Assembly (NCBI GenBank): GCA_946886865.1
Contig: CAMPJI010000033.1
Coordinates: forward strand, 1 to 26,362
DNA from: an uncultured Lysobacterales bacterium
GTDB lineage: Bacteria > Pseudomonadota > Gammaproteobacteria > Xanthomonadales > Xanthomonadaceae
Direction: 5' to 3'
DNA: 26,362 nt
Positions 15,354-23,221 of this stretch are shown here, in pieces. The stretch's first letter is position 1, and every line of letters begins with the position of its first letter. Under the pieces are notes generated by a model, which was not told where the DNA came from, did not search any database, and worked only from the letters and a program-made list of their open reading frames with translations. Both the position numbers and the translations under genes were made by a program.

Positions 15354-16245
15354 CCGGTCGTCGCGAGCGGAGCAGGCCGTCGACGGCGTACACCGCCAGC
15401 GCGATCCAGATCAGCACGAAGCCGATGACGCGGTCGCGGCCGAACGGCTCGCCGAGGATCGCCACGCCGCAGATCAGCTGCAACGTCGGCGCCAGGTACT
15501 GCAGCAGTCCGACGGTCGACAGCGGCACGCGGCGCACCGCATAGGCGAAGCCGATCAGCGGCAGCGCGGTCAGCGCACCGCCCAGTACCAGCAACGCGTC
15601 GGTCCACGGCCACCACGCGTCCAGCACGTGGCCCTGCCCGGTGGACTCGCCCCAGAGCAGCAGTGCGAGCGCAGGCAACAGCAGGTACGCGCTCTCGATG
15701 CCCAGCCCGGGCAGCGAGTCGATGGCGGTGAGCTTGCGGATGAAGCCATACATCGCGAACGACGTCGCCAGCGTCAGCGCGATCCACGGGAAACTGCCGT
15801 AGTTGAACGTCAGCCACAGCACACCGGCGGTGGCGATGGCCACGGCCAGCCATTGCGCGGCGCGCAGGCGCTCGCGCAGCAGCACCACGCCCAGCAGCAC
15901 GTTGAGCAGCGGATTGATGAAGTAGCCCAGGCTGGTCTCGACCACGTGCCCGGCGTTCACCGCCCAGATGTACAGCCCCCAGTTGAAGGCGATGAACAGC
16001 CCGCTGAGCGCCAGCAACCCGGCCAGGCGCGGCTGCTCGCGCACCGCGCGCAGCCAGCGCGCGCCCTGTTTGAGGAACAGCCAGCCCAGCACCAGGACCG
16101 CGCTCCAGACGATGCGGTGGGCGATGATCTGCAGCGACGGCACCGCCTTGAGCAGGTGCCAGTACAGCGGCATCAGGCCCCAGATCACGAACGCGCCGGT
16201 GGCCATCCACAGGCCGCGGCGGTAGTCGGTCATGGCGCCGGTCAT
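15337..16245 (-). CDS. rarD: RarD-like EamA-family transporter
   Basis: A 302-residue drug/metabolite transporter with ten hydrophobic helices in two EamA repeats. The N-terminal RGLWMATGAFVIWGLMPLYWHLL, HRIVWSAVLVLGWLFLK and NWGLYIWAVNAGHVVETSLGYFINPL segments closely match the RarD group (chloramphenicol-sensitive protein in E. coli). The family exports or imports small metabolites across the inner membrane; the true substrate is unknown. The ATG at 16245 overlaps the stop of the preceding EamA gene (ATGA). An in-frame ATG at 16233 would remove four residues and fits the family N-terminus equally well. The two neighbouring genes are both EamA proteins but of different subfamilies, so this is not a simple tandem duplication. 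Confidence 0.87.
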   Translation of the reverse strand: MTGAMTDYRRGLWMATGAFVIWGLMPLYWHLLKAVPSLQIIAHRIVWSAVLVLGWLFLKQGARWLRAVREQPRLAGLLALSGLFIAFNWGLYIWAVNAGHVVETSLGYFINPLLNVLLGVVLLRERLRAAQWLAVAIATAGVLWLTFNYGSFPWIALTLATSFAMYGFIRKLTAIDSLPGLGIESAYLLLPALALLLWGESTGQGHVLDAWWPWTDALLVLGGALTALPLIGFAYAVRRVPLSTVGLLQYLAPTLQLICGVAILGEPFGRDRVIGFVLIWIALAVYAVDGLLRSRRPVVAAG

Positions 16246-17174
16246 GCCGCGGGCTCGGTCGGTGTCGCCGGCACCACCGGTCGGCCCCGGCGCGCCTTGG
16301 CCACGGTGATGATCGCCACGCCGGCCAGGATCACCGCCATCGCGCCCAGGTCATGGGTGGTGAACACCTCACCGGCGATGACCGCGCCGAACAGCACCGC
16401 GATCGGCGGATTGACGTAGGCGTAGCTCGTCGCCAGTGCGGGACGCACGTGGTGCAGCAGCCAGATGTAGGCGGTGAAGCCGAAGATCGAACCGGCGACG
16501 ATGAGCCACAGCAGCGCGGCGGTGGCCTCCAGCGTCGGCATCGCGGTCATCCGCTCGCCGGTGACCAGGGCGGCGGCCAGCATCCAGCCGCTGCCGGCGA
16601 TCATCTGCCCGGCAGCGGCCATGAACGGCGCGGGCAGGTCGAGGTCGCGGCTCCAGATCGAACCCCACGCCCAGGCGATCGGCGCGATGGTCAGGCACAC
16701 CAGCCCCAGCGTCGACGTGGACAGGTTGCTGCCGGCGTTGAGCCACACCACGCCGCCGAAGCCGATCACCAGGCCCACCCATTCCGATCGCGTGGGATGG
16801 CGGCCGCGCAGCATCGCGAACACGCCGGCAAACAGCGGCATGGAGGCCACGGCGATCGCCGCCATGCCCGAGCCGACCTCGGTCTCGGCCAGGTTCACCA
16901 GCCCGTTGGACAGCAGCACCATGAAGATGGACAGCACCACCAGGGTGCGCCACTGCTTCGACGTCGGTGGTGCGGCCCCGCGCATCCGCAGGACCGCGTA
17001 CATCAACGCGCCGGCAGTGAACATCCGGAAGGTACCGAGCAGGAACGGCGGGTAGCTGTCCAGCGCGTAGCGGATGGCCAGGTACGTCGAGCCCCACAGC
17101 ACGTACACCGAGGCCAGCGCGAACGCGACGGCAAGGCCACGCGCAGCCGGCAACGGCAGGGAGGACGCGTTCAT
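16242..17174 (-). CDS. EamA-family (YedA-like) drug/metabolite exporter
   Basis: A 310-residue protein with ten transmembrane helices and two EamA repeats. The sequence VYVLWGSTYLAIRYALDSYPPFLLGTFRM is the hallmark of the YedA/RhaT-like 'drug/metabolite exporter' subgroup. Motifs such as GSIFGFTAYIWLLHHVRPALATSYAYVNPPIAV in the second repeat agree. The start chosen is the ATG at 17174; a GTG at 17204 in frame would add ten residues with no better ribosome-binding site. Transcription is leftward, and the gene is translationally coupled to the RarD-like gene. The 204-base gap upstream, between its start and prc, holds the prc hairpin (17314-17335) and probably its own promoter, though I could not identify one with confidence. 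Confidence 0.85.
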   Translation of the reverse strand: MNASSLPLPAARGLAVAFALASVYVLWGSTYLAIRYALDSYPPFLLGTFRMFTAGALMYAVLRMRGAAPPTSKQWRTLVVLSIFMVLLSNGLVNLAETEVGSGMAAIAVASMPLFAGVFAMLRGRHPTRSEWVGLVIGFGGVVWLNAGSNLSTSTLGLVCLTIAPIAWAWGSIWSRDLDLPAPFMAAAGQMIAGSGWMLAAALVTGERMTAMPTLEATAALLWLIVAGSIFGFTAYIWLLHHVRPALATSYAYVNPPIAVLFGAVIAGEVFTTHDLGAMAVILAGVAIITVAKARRGRPVVPATPTEPAA

Positions 17175-17313
17175 GCAATGGGCTCGCTGGGGGACGGGCG
17201 GCACCGGACGGCGCCGCGAGGCGCGAGGATACGGGAGCGGCGGGGCGGTGCGCAGCGCCGGTCGTCATGTGCACGACGCGAACCGCGGGATGCTGTGTTG
17301 CGCCCGAACGGAG

Positions 17314-17335
17314 ACGGGCACCCGAAGGTGCCCGT
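17314..17335 (-). terminator. UUCG-capped hairpin after prc
   Basis: On the - strand, ACGGGCACC-TTCG-GGTGCCCGT forms a perfect 9-bp stem with the extra-stable C(UUCG)G tetraloop, 43 bases after the prc stop. There is no following T-run, so it may be a weak intrinsic terminator or a 3'-end stabiliser. Confidence 0.5.
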
Positions 17336-17378
17336 GGCGTTCCGATCGTGCGGGGGACGATGCCCGCCGGCAAGCGCC

Positions 17379-19640
17379 TCAGTCGGCCCAGTGCCCCGGC
17401 GTGTCGACCTGCTTGAGCACCTGCGCCGACAACTGGCCATCGTCGTTCAGCAGCTGGATCGCGTCGGCCAGGATCGAGGCGGACTCGCGCAGCAGCGGGT
17501 CCGGACGGTCCTCGGCCAGCTTCTCGCGCTGCGCGTCGCGCACGATGTCGCGCTCCGAGGCGGCCAGCCCGTCGTCGGCCGCGTCCTCGGCCAGCGGGTC
17601 CAGGGCCAGGCCCAGCTCCTTGCGGATGGCCTGGCGCTCCTGGCGCTTGGCCTCGTTGCGGTCGCGCTCGGCGCGGCGCTCGGCCTCGTTGAGGCTGATC
17701 GAGGTCTTGGCGCTCTCCTCGCGGAACTGCGCCACGTCCTCGGTCCACCACTGGAACTCGCGGTCCTTGGCGACGCGCGCCTCGTGGCGGGCCTCCAACT
17801 GCGGGATCAGCGGCTGGAAGTTGCCGTAGCGCGTATGCGGCACCGAAGCGATCTTGGTCCACGGCAGCGCGTTGTCGTAGGTGCTCTCGCCGTACTCGGT
17901 GGCATCGACCGACGCCGGGAACTGGATGTCCGGCTCCACGCCCTTGTTCTGGGTCGAGCCGCCGCTGACGCGGAAGAACTGCGCGATGGTCAGCTTGAGC
18001 TGGCCGAAGCGCGCCTCCTCGTTGGCCGGCCAGCGGTCCAGGTCGAGCAGGTTCTGCACGGTGCCCTTGCCGAAGGTGGTCTCGCCGATCACCAGGCCAC
18101 GGCCGTAGTCCTGGATGGCGCCGGCGAAGATCTCCGAGGCCGAAGCCGAGCCGCGGTTGATCAGCACCGCCAGCGGGCCTTCCCAGGCGATGCCGGCATC
18201 GCTGTCGCCCTCGACGCTGACGCGGCCGCTGGACTCGCGCACCTGCACGACGGGACCGCGGTCAATGAACAGGCCGGTCAGCTCGATCGCCTCGGTCAGC
18301 GACCCGCCGCCGTTGTTGCGCAGGTCCAGCACCACGCCATCCACGTCCTTCGTGCCCAGCTCCTCGAGCAGGCGCGCGACGTCGCGGGTGGCCGAGGCGT
18401 ACTCGCCGTTGTTGCTGCGGCGGCCTTCGAAGTCCTGGTAGAAACCGGGCAGTTCGATGACGCCGATGCGCTGGTCGGCCGCACCGTCCGTGCCCGGGAT
18501 GTCCAGCACCTTGGCCTTGGCCGCCTGGTCCTCCAGCCGCACCTTGTCGCGCACCAGCACGACACGGCTGGGCGGCGTATCCAGACCCATCTCGGCCGGG
18601 ATCACGTCCAGCCGCACCTGGGTGCCCTTCTTGCCGCGGATCTTGGCCACGACATCGTCGATGCGCCAGCCGATCACGTCCTCCATCGGGCCGCTGCCGC
18701 CCTGCCCGACGGCGACCACGCGGTCGCCGGGCTTGACCTTGCCGGAGGCACCGGCCGGACCGCCGGGCACGATCTCGCGGATCGCGACCACATCGTCCTG
18801 CTTCTGCAGCACCGCGCCGATGCCCTCCAGCGACAGCGACATCGACAGGTTGAAGTTGTCGGCCGAGCGCGGGGTCAGGTAGTCGGTGTGCGGGTCGATC
18901 GCGTTGGCATAGCTGTTGAGGAAGGTCTGGAACACGTCCTCACCCTTCAGCTCGGCCACGCTCTGGCCCAGGTTCTCGTAGCGCTTGTCCAACGTCTTGC
19001 GGATGTCCGCGCCGTCCTTGCCGGCCAGCTTCAGGCGCAGCCAGTCGTTGCGCACCGACTGCGTCCACAGCGCATCGAGCTCGGCGTTGTCGGCCGCCCA
19101 GGGCGCATCCTCGCGGTCGTACTGGAAGCGGTCGTCGCCGTCGAAGGTGAACAGGTCACGCTTGAGCAGCTCGCGGGCAAAGGCCACGCGCTCGTCCACG
19201 CGCTGGCGGTAGATCGCGAACATCGCATACGCCGGTTCCAGCTCACCGCTCTGGAGGGCATCGTCGAGCCGCGTTTCGTAACGGTCGAAGCGCGCGATGT
19301 CGGCCGCCGTGAAGAACTGCTTGCCGCCGTCGAGCGTCTCCAGATAGCGCGTGTACATGTCCGCCGACAGTGCATCGTCGAGCGGCATCGGGCGGTAGGC
19401 ATAGCGGCTGTCCGACAGCACGCCGGTGACGTATTTGGCCGCGATCGTCTGGTCTTCGGTCGGACCGCCCGGCAGCTGCAGCGCCCCGGGGTCGCGCGCC
19501 GGCGCACGGCTGGCGGTGGCCTCGCTGCGGTCGGTCGACGACGCGTCGGCGGGCGACGCTTGCGCCAGCCCGTTGTCACGCGCGACCAGCGCCAGAGGCG
19601 CGGTCAGCAGGAAGGCGAGAAGGGTGGTCTTGGCATTCAT
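17379..19640 (-). CDS. prc: Tail-specific carboxy-terminal protease Prc (S41)
   Basis: A 753-residue periplasmic serine protease, longer than E. coli Prc (about 680). A signal peptide (residues 1-27) is followed by a helical N-terminal domain (60-250), a PDZ domain (about 262-345) and the S41 catalytic domain (about 390-560). The serine-lysine dyad is visible: S500 in RGSASASEIFAGAIQDYGRG and K525 in TTFGKGTVQ. Their 25-residue spacing equals that of S430/K455 in E. coli. The C-terminal part is highly charged (Arg/Glu-rich), typical of the DUF3340 region. Prc trims periplasmic proteins and, in other species, controls peptidoglycan hydrolase levels, which fits the nearby cell-wall genes. The ATG at 19640 gives a proper signal peptide; a TTG at 19646 is possible but less likely. 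Confidence 0.95.
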   Translation of the reverse strand: MNAKTTLLAFLLTAPLALVARDNGLAQASPADASSTDRSEATASRAPARDPGALQLPGGPTEDQTIAAKYVTGVLSDSRYAYRPMPLDDALSADMYTRYLETLDGGKQFFTAADIARFDRYETRLDDALQSGELEPAYAMFAIYRQRVDERVAFARELLKRDLFTFDGDDRFQYDREDAPWAADNAELDALWTQSVRNDWLRLKLAGKDGADIRKTLDKRYENLGQSVAELKGEDVFQTFLNSYANAIDPHTDYLTPRSADNFNLSMSLSLEGIGAVLQKQDDVVAIREIVPGGPAGASGKVKPGDRVVAVGQGGSGPMEDVIGWRIDDVVAKIRGKKGTQVRLDVIPAEMGLDTPPSRVVLVRDKVRLEDQAAKAKVLDIPGTDGAADQRIGVIELPGFYQDFEGRRSNNGEYASATRDVARLLEELGTKDVDGVVLDLRNNGGGSLTEAIELTGLFIDRGPVVQVRESSGRVSVEGDSDAGIAWEGPLAVLINRGSASASEIFAGAIQDYGRGLVIGETTFGKGTVQNLLDLDRWPANEEARFGQLKLTIAQFFRVSGGSTQNKGVEPDIQFPASVDATEYGESTYDNALPWTKIASVPHTRYGNFQPLIPQLEARHEARVAKDREFQWWTEDVAQFREESAKTSISLNEAERRAERDRNEAKRQERQAIRKELGLALDPLAEDAADDGLAASERDIVRDAQREKLAEDRPDPLLRESASILADAIQLLNDDGQLSAQVLKQVDTPGHWAD

Positions 19641-19941
19641 CGGCAAGAATTCCGGCCGTGGGCGGCCTGATCGCGGGAGGGGGCCCTGCCGGGCGGTGAT
19701 CGCGTCGCGGCCGGCGGCCGGGTCGGCCGAAGGCAGGATGCGACGGGCTGGGACAACTCCACAGTGCCGAAAGTTGCCGTGCCTGTCACGTCGATCGCGG
19801 CCGCCGCAGGGCCATGGCGTCGAAACGGTTCAGCTACGCAGCGACGGGCCCCAGCATGGCCGCTCCGCCGTTATCCGGGCGTTACGCGAAACGGGGCCGC
19901 CATGCGGCCAGGCGGCGATCTGCGCATGGAGCGGTGGCGAC
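19641..19941. other. Intergenic region between lipA and prc
   Basis: About 300 bases without a convincing gene. It holds a short hairpin just downstream of lipA (19895-19909) and presumably the prc promoter on the - strand. A GTGACA hexamer (5 of 6 to the -35 consensus) is present but has no acceptable -10 partner at 16-18 bases. Nothing else stands out. Confidence 0.5.
19895..19909 (-). terminator. Short hairpin downstream of lipA
   Basis: GGCCGC-CAT-GCGGCC is a perfect 6-bp stem with a 3-base loop, 32 bases past the lipA stop. No T-tract follows on the - strand, so a terminator role is only possible. Confidence 0.25.
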
Positions 19942-20955
19942 TCACGCGCCGATCGCGAGCCCCGCCTCGGCCGCCGACCGGTCGGCATGGTAGGAGGACC
20001 GCACCAGCGGACCGGATGCGACATGGGTGAACCCCAGCGCGTGGCCGAAGTCCTCCAGCTGCTTGAACTCCTCCGGCGTCCAGTAGCGCATCACCGGGTG
20101 GTGGTGGGCACTGGGCTGCAGGTACTGGCCGATGGTGATCATGTCGACGTCGTGCGCGCGCAGGTCGCGCAGGGTCTGCTCCACCTGCGGCATGGTCTCG
20201 CCCAGGCCCAGCATGACCCCGGACTTGGTGACCACCTCGGGGTGCTGCGCCTTGAAGCGCTGCAGCAGCGTCATCGACCACTGGTAGTCCGCGCCCGGAC
20301 GCACGTTGCGGTAGAGGTCCGGCACGGTCTCGACGTTGTGGTTGAACACGTCGGGCGGCTGGGTGGCGAAGATTTCCAGCGCGCGGTCCATGCGGCCCTT
20401 GCCGCGGAAGTCGGGCGTGAGGATCTCCACGCGCGTGGCCGGGCTGTGCTCGCGGATGGCGGCGATGCAGTCGACGAAGTGCTGGGCGCCGCCGTCGCGC
20501 AGATCGTCGCGGTCGACGCTGGTGACCACGACGTAGCGCAGGCCCATGTCGGCCACGGTCTGCGCCAGGGTCAGCGGCTCGGTCGGATCCGGCGGCTTGG
20601 GCCGGCCGTGGGCGACGTCGCAGAAGCTGCAGCGGCGGGTGCAGACCTCGCCCAGGATCATGAACGTCGCGGTGCCGTGGCTGAAGCACTCGTGGATGTT
20701 CGGGCAGCTGGCCTCCTCGCACACCGTCACCAGCCGGTTCTCGCGCAGCTTGGCCTTGAGCTGCTGCACCGAATTGCCCGACGGGATGCGCACGCGGATC
20801 CACGACGGCTTGCGCAGCACCGGCACGTCGGCGAACTGCACCGGCGAGCGGCTGATCTTGTCGCCGGCCACCTGCTTGACGCCCGGCTGCAACGCGGCGG
20901 GCGCATCGGTGCCGACGACGGCGAGCGGGATGGTCCTGGTGGCGGTGTCGGTCAT
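19942..20955 (-). CDS. lipA: Lipoyl synthase LipA
   Basis: A 337-residue radical-SAM enzyme that inserts two sulfurs into octanoyl-protein to make lipoyl cofactor. The radical-SAM cluster motif CTRRCSFC is present (C105, C109, C112). The auxiliary sulfur-donating cluster motif is [12 protein letters not shown] (C79, C84, C90). The C-terminal RSSY motif, whose Ser ligates the auxiliary cluster, is in [11 protein letters not shown]. All ligands are intact. The N-terminal 40 residues are a poorly conserved extension usual in the family. The ATG at 20955 is preceded by AAGGAA. lipA follows lipB on the - strand after a 117-base gap with no visible signal, giving the order ybeD-lipB-lipA, so octanoyl transfer and sulfur insertion are encoded together. 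Confidence 0.98.
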   Translation of the reverse strand: MTDTATRTIPLAVVGTDAPAALQPGVKQVAGDKISRSPVQFADVPVLRKPSWIRVRIPSGNSVQQLKAKLRENRLVTVCEEASCPNIHECFSHGTATFMILGEVCTRRCSFCDVAHGRPKPPDPTEPLTLAQTVADMGLRYVVVTSVDRDDLRDGGAQHFVDCIAAIREHSPATRVEILTPDFRGKGRMDRALEIFATQPPDVFNHNVETVPDLYRNVRPGADYQWSMTLLQRFKAQHPEVVTKSGVMLGLGETMPQVEQTLRDLRAHDVDMITIGQYLQPSAHHHPVMRYWTPEEFKQLEDFGHALGFTHVASGPLVRSSYHADRSAAEAGLAIGA

Positions 20956-21072
20956 GTCGCTTGAGTTCCTTCCCTGGTGGACGGGAGGCGGTGGATGGGG
21001 CGATGCCGGAAAGACATGGGTGCGTGAGGCGCAGCGGCGCGGTGCCAGTCGGCTTCAGCGCGCCTCCGGCCG

Positions 21073-21762
21073 TCAGAGCACCGGGGGCGGTGCCGCTTCG
21101 GCCTCCAGGCCGAACTGCGCGGCCACGTGGGCAACGAGTGCCGGCTTGACGGCGTCCAGGCCGGACGGCCCCCCCAAGTCTACCAGCGAGGTCACCTGCA
21201 GCCCCTCGAACCCGCACGGGTTGATCCGCTGGAACGGCGAGAGGTCCATGGCGATGTTGAAGGCCAGCCCGTGGAACGTGCAGCCGCGCCGCACCCGGAT
21301 GCCCAGCGCGGCGATCTTGGCGCCGGCGACGTACACGCCGGGGGCGCCTTCGCGGCGCACGGCTTCGATGTTCCAGTCGCCCAGTGTATCGATGATGGCC
21401 TGCTCGATCCGGCACACGTACTCGCGCACGCCCACCTTCAGCCGGCGCAGGTCCAGCAGCGGGTAGAGCACGATCTGGCCGGGGCCGTGGTACGTCACCT
21501 GGCCGCCGCGGTCGACGTGCAGCACCGGGATGTCGCCGGGCATCAGCACGTGCTCGGGCTTGCCGGCCTGGCCGAGGGTGAACACGGGCTCGTGCTCGAC
21601 CAGCCACAGCTCGTCGGGCGTCGCCTCGTCGCGGGCGTCGGTGAAGGCCTGCATCGCGCGCCACACCGGTTCATACGGCTGGCGGCCCAGGTCGCGGACC
21701 TGCGCGATAGGCGGCGCGGCCACGCCGGGGCCGGCCCCGGCCGGGGTGGCTACAGCGTCCAC
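21073..21762 (-). CDS. lipB: Octanoyltransferase LipB
   Basis: LipB moves octanoyl from acyl carrier protein to lipoyl domains, the step before LipA. With the GTG at 21762 it is 229 residues. Motif [12 protein letters not shown] is at 85-96, catalytic Lys K149 in AGAKIAALG and catalytic Cys C183 in [10 protein letters not shown]. The start is debatable. The GTG at 21762 overlaps ybeD by 13 bases and has GGAAG 4 bases upstream. The GTG at 21723 (216 residues, nearer the E. coli length of 213) is preceded directly by an 18-bp all-GC palindrome and lacks a ribosome-binding site. Conserved sequence begins only at [18 protein letters not shown], downstream of both. Overlap with ybeD suggests coupled translation. 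Confidence 0.95.
   Translation of the reverse strand: MDAVATPAGAGPGVAAPPIAQVRDLGRQPYEPVWRAMQAFTDARDEATPDELWLVEHEPVFTLGQAGKPEHVLMPGDIPVLHVDRGGQVTYHGPGQIVLYPLLDLRRLKVGVREYVCRIEQAIIDTLGDWNIEAVRREGAPGVYVAGAKIAALGIRVRRGCTFHGLAFNIAMDLSPFQRINPCGFEGLQVTSLVDLGGPSGLDAVKPALVAHVAAQFGLEAEAAPPPVL
21724..21741. repeat. 18-bp all-GC palindrome at the ybeD-lipB junction
   Basis: GCCGGGGCC followed directly by its reverse complement GGCCCCGGC. It lies within the extreme 5' part of the lipB frame, 8 bases after the ybeD stop and immediately before the alternative GTG start at 21723. Confidence 0.6.
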
Positions 21763-22028
21763 TTCACTTCCGGGTGGTCGCGCAGCACCTGGTGCGCGAG
21801 TTCGTACTGCTCGCGCGATTCGGCGCGGAAGGCGATGCGCACGGAGACGTAGCGGCCGTTGGAGGAATGCTTCCAGCTGACCTGCTCGTTGAGCACCTCG
21901 ATGCCCGCGTCCAGCAGCCGCGTCGGGAGCAGTGTTTCGAGGTCCTTCTCGGCCGTGCCCATCGCCGACAGCTCGAACGTGCCGGGGAACTGGAAGCCGT
22001 GGTCGGGGTTGTCGGAGGTGATGTCCAT
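21750..22028 (-). CDS. ybeD: YbeD-like DUF493 protein
   Basis: A 92-residue cytosolic protein of the DUF493/YbeD family (E. coli YbeD is 87 residues), with an alpha/beta ACT-like fold. Conserved features include [13 protein letters not shown] near the N-terminus and the central [18 protein letters not shown]. The C-terminal [11 protein letters not shown] resembles the usual family ending (HPxVxxxL). The function is unknown, but it is almost always next to lipB in gammaproteobacteria. The start is the ATG at 22028 ([12 protein letters not shown]). A longer frame to 22064 would run through the apparent promoter. There is no ribosome-binding site before the ATG, consistent with a leaderless message. 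Confidence 0.9.
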   Translation of the reverse strand: MDITSDNPDHGFQFPGTFELSAMGTAEKDLETLLPTRLLDAGIEVLNEQVSWKHSSNGRYVSVRIAFRAESREQYELAHQVLRDHPEVKWTL

Positions 22029-22035
22029 GCCGGCG

Positions 22036-22064
22036 ATTATGGGTATGCTCCGCCCCCAACCCAA
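22036..22064 (-). promoter_or_regulatory. Promoter of ybeD-lipB-lipA, leaderless type
   Basis: Reading leftward, TTGGGT (22064-22059) is followed by exactly 17 bases and then CATAAT (22041-22036; 5 of 6 to the consensus). The ATG at 22028 begins seven bases after the -10 box, so transcription would start at or within a base or two of the start codon. Confidence 0.6.
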
Positions 22065-22091
22065 GCCGGCAGGATGGCCGGCGTGGGTTGG
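22056..22091. promoter_or_regulatory. 36-bp interrupted dyad in the ybeD/CsgG divergent region
   Basis: Left arm CCAACCCAAGCCGGC (22056-22070) and right arm GCCGGCGTGGGTTGG (22077-22091) pair at 14 of 15 positions around a 6-base centre. The left arm covers the -35 hexamer of the ybeD promoter. It could be an operator, or an RNA hairpin in the leader of the rightward gene. Confidence 0.6.
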
Positions 22092-22151
22092 AGATCGCGT
22101 TCAGCTCGGAAGCCCGGCGCACCCGCGCCTCATTACTCAAGGAAGATCGCC

Positions 22152-23120
22152 ATGATTCGACCCCTCGCACCTGCCCTCACTCCGTCTGCCCGCCGCATGT
22201 GCGCCCTTGCGCTGGCCGCGGCAGCCGCCCTGGCCCTGCCCGTGGCCGCGCACGCCCAGAGTGCGCAGCAGCAGCGCCAGTCGGCGCAGATCCCCACCTG
22301 CAGCGCACCGCTGGGCACGCTGGCCGTGCTCGAGCCCGACCAGAACTGGTGGTACGACTACGACCTCGGCACGCCCACCGCGATCATCAAGGTGTTCGTC
22401 AACAAGTCGCGTTGCTTCACCCTGGTCGACCGCGGCGCGGGCATGGCCGCGATGCAGGCCGAGCGCGAGCTGGCCTCCGCAGGCGACCTGCGCGGCGGGT
22501 CCAACCTGGGCAAGGGCCAGGTGCGTGCAGCCGATTACGTCATGGTCCCGGACCTGATCTCGCGCAACCGCAACGCCGGCGGCACCAACATCGGTGGCCT
22601 GATCGGCGGGCTGCTCGGCAACAGCAAGGTGGGTGCGCTGGCCGGCGGCCTGAACCTCAAGCGCAAGTCCGCCGACGTGGTCCTGACGCTGACCGACATG
22701 CGCTCCTCGGAACAGGTGGCCATGACCGAGGGCCATTCCACCAAGACCGACCTGGGCTGGAGCGGGTCCGGCGCGTTCTTCGGCAGCGGCCTGGGCCTGG
22801 GCGGCGCCAGCGGGTACTCCAACACCGAGATCGGCCAGGTCATCACCTTGGCCTACCTTCAGGCCTACACCGACATGGTGGCCCAACTGGGCGGGCTGCC
22901 CGGCAACGCATCGGCGGCCAACGTCGGTCAGGCGGTGTCGATGCGCCAGCCCGGCCGCCTGCTGGCCAACGCCGACGGCACCGGCGCGGCGCTGCGCGAC
23001 CTCAACCCCGGCGACCTGCTGTACCCGACCGGCACCAAGCAGGGCGCGATGTGGGAAGTGGAGGACGAGCTGGGCCACCGCGGCTGGGTCTCGTCGAACC
23101 TGCTCGAACTGGCGCGCTGA
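22152..23120 (+). CDS. Secreted CsgG-domain protein with C-terminal SH3-like domain
   Basis: A 322-residue protein with a signal peptide (residues 1-35, cleavage likely after AHA). A CsgG/LpoB-like domain spans about 50-255: [19 protein letters not shown], a FTLVDRG motif, [13 protein letters not shown], a Gly-rich loop, and [17 protein letters not shown]. The last ~55 residues look like a bacterial SH3 domain ([34 protein letters not shown]). There is no lipobox, so unlike CsgG or LpoB it should be soluble in the periplasm or secreted. AAGGAAG precedes the ATG by 8 bases. It diverges from ybeD-lipB-lipA and converges on dacC. A role near the cell wall is plausible from the SH3 domain and neighbours, but unproven. 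Confidence 0.8.
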   Translation: MIRPLAPALTPSARRMCALALAAAAALALPVAAHAQSAQQQRQSAQIPTCSAPLGTLAVLEPDQNWWYDYDLGTPTAIIKVFVNKSRCFTLVDRGAGMAAMQAERELASAGDLRGGSNLGKGQVRAADYVMVPDLISRNRNAGGTNIGGLIGGLLGNSKVGALAGGLNLKRKSADVVLTLTDMRSSEQVAMTEGHSTKTDLGWSGSGAFFGSGLGLGGASGYSNTEIGQVITLAYLQAYTDMVAQLGGLPGNASAANVGQAVSMRQPGRLLANADGTGAALRDLNPGDLLYPTGTKQGAMWEVEDELGHRGWVSSNLLELAR

Positions 23121-23162
23121 CACGGGTCCGCCTGCCCGTCACCCGGCAGGCACCGGAACGGA

Positions 23163-23187
23163 AAAGGGCCGGCATTGCCGGCCCTTT
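23163..23187. terminator. Bidirectional intrinsic terminator
   Basis: A perfect 11-bp stem (AAAGGGCCGGC, loop ATT, GCCGGCCCTTT) with A and T tracts on the outer ends. It serves both converging genes: 42 bases after the CsgG-domain gene and 34 bases after the dacC stop. Confidence 0.85.
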
Positions 23188-23221
23188 CCTCATGCGCCAT
23201 CGGTGTCGTCCGATGGTGAAG

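Noticed and set aside
16353..19670. A 1105-codon open frame on the + strand opposite prc and the EamA gene
   Set aside because: Low-complexity translation, antisense to prc, whose catalytic dyad and domains are clear; a composition artefact.
19740..19800. A sigma-E-like promoter for prc (CAACTTT followed by GTCCC)
   Set aside because: The -35 matches only in part and the -10 element is not convincing; too weak to report as a feature.
21774..22151. A long N-terminal extension of the CsgG-domain protein
   Set aside because: It would bury the signal peptide, run antisense to ybeD and cross the dyad; the ATG at 22152 has a ribosome-binding site.
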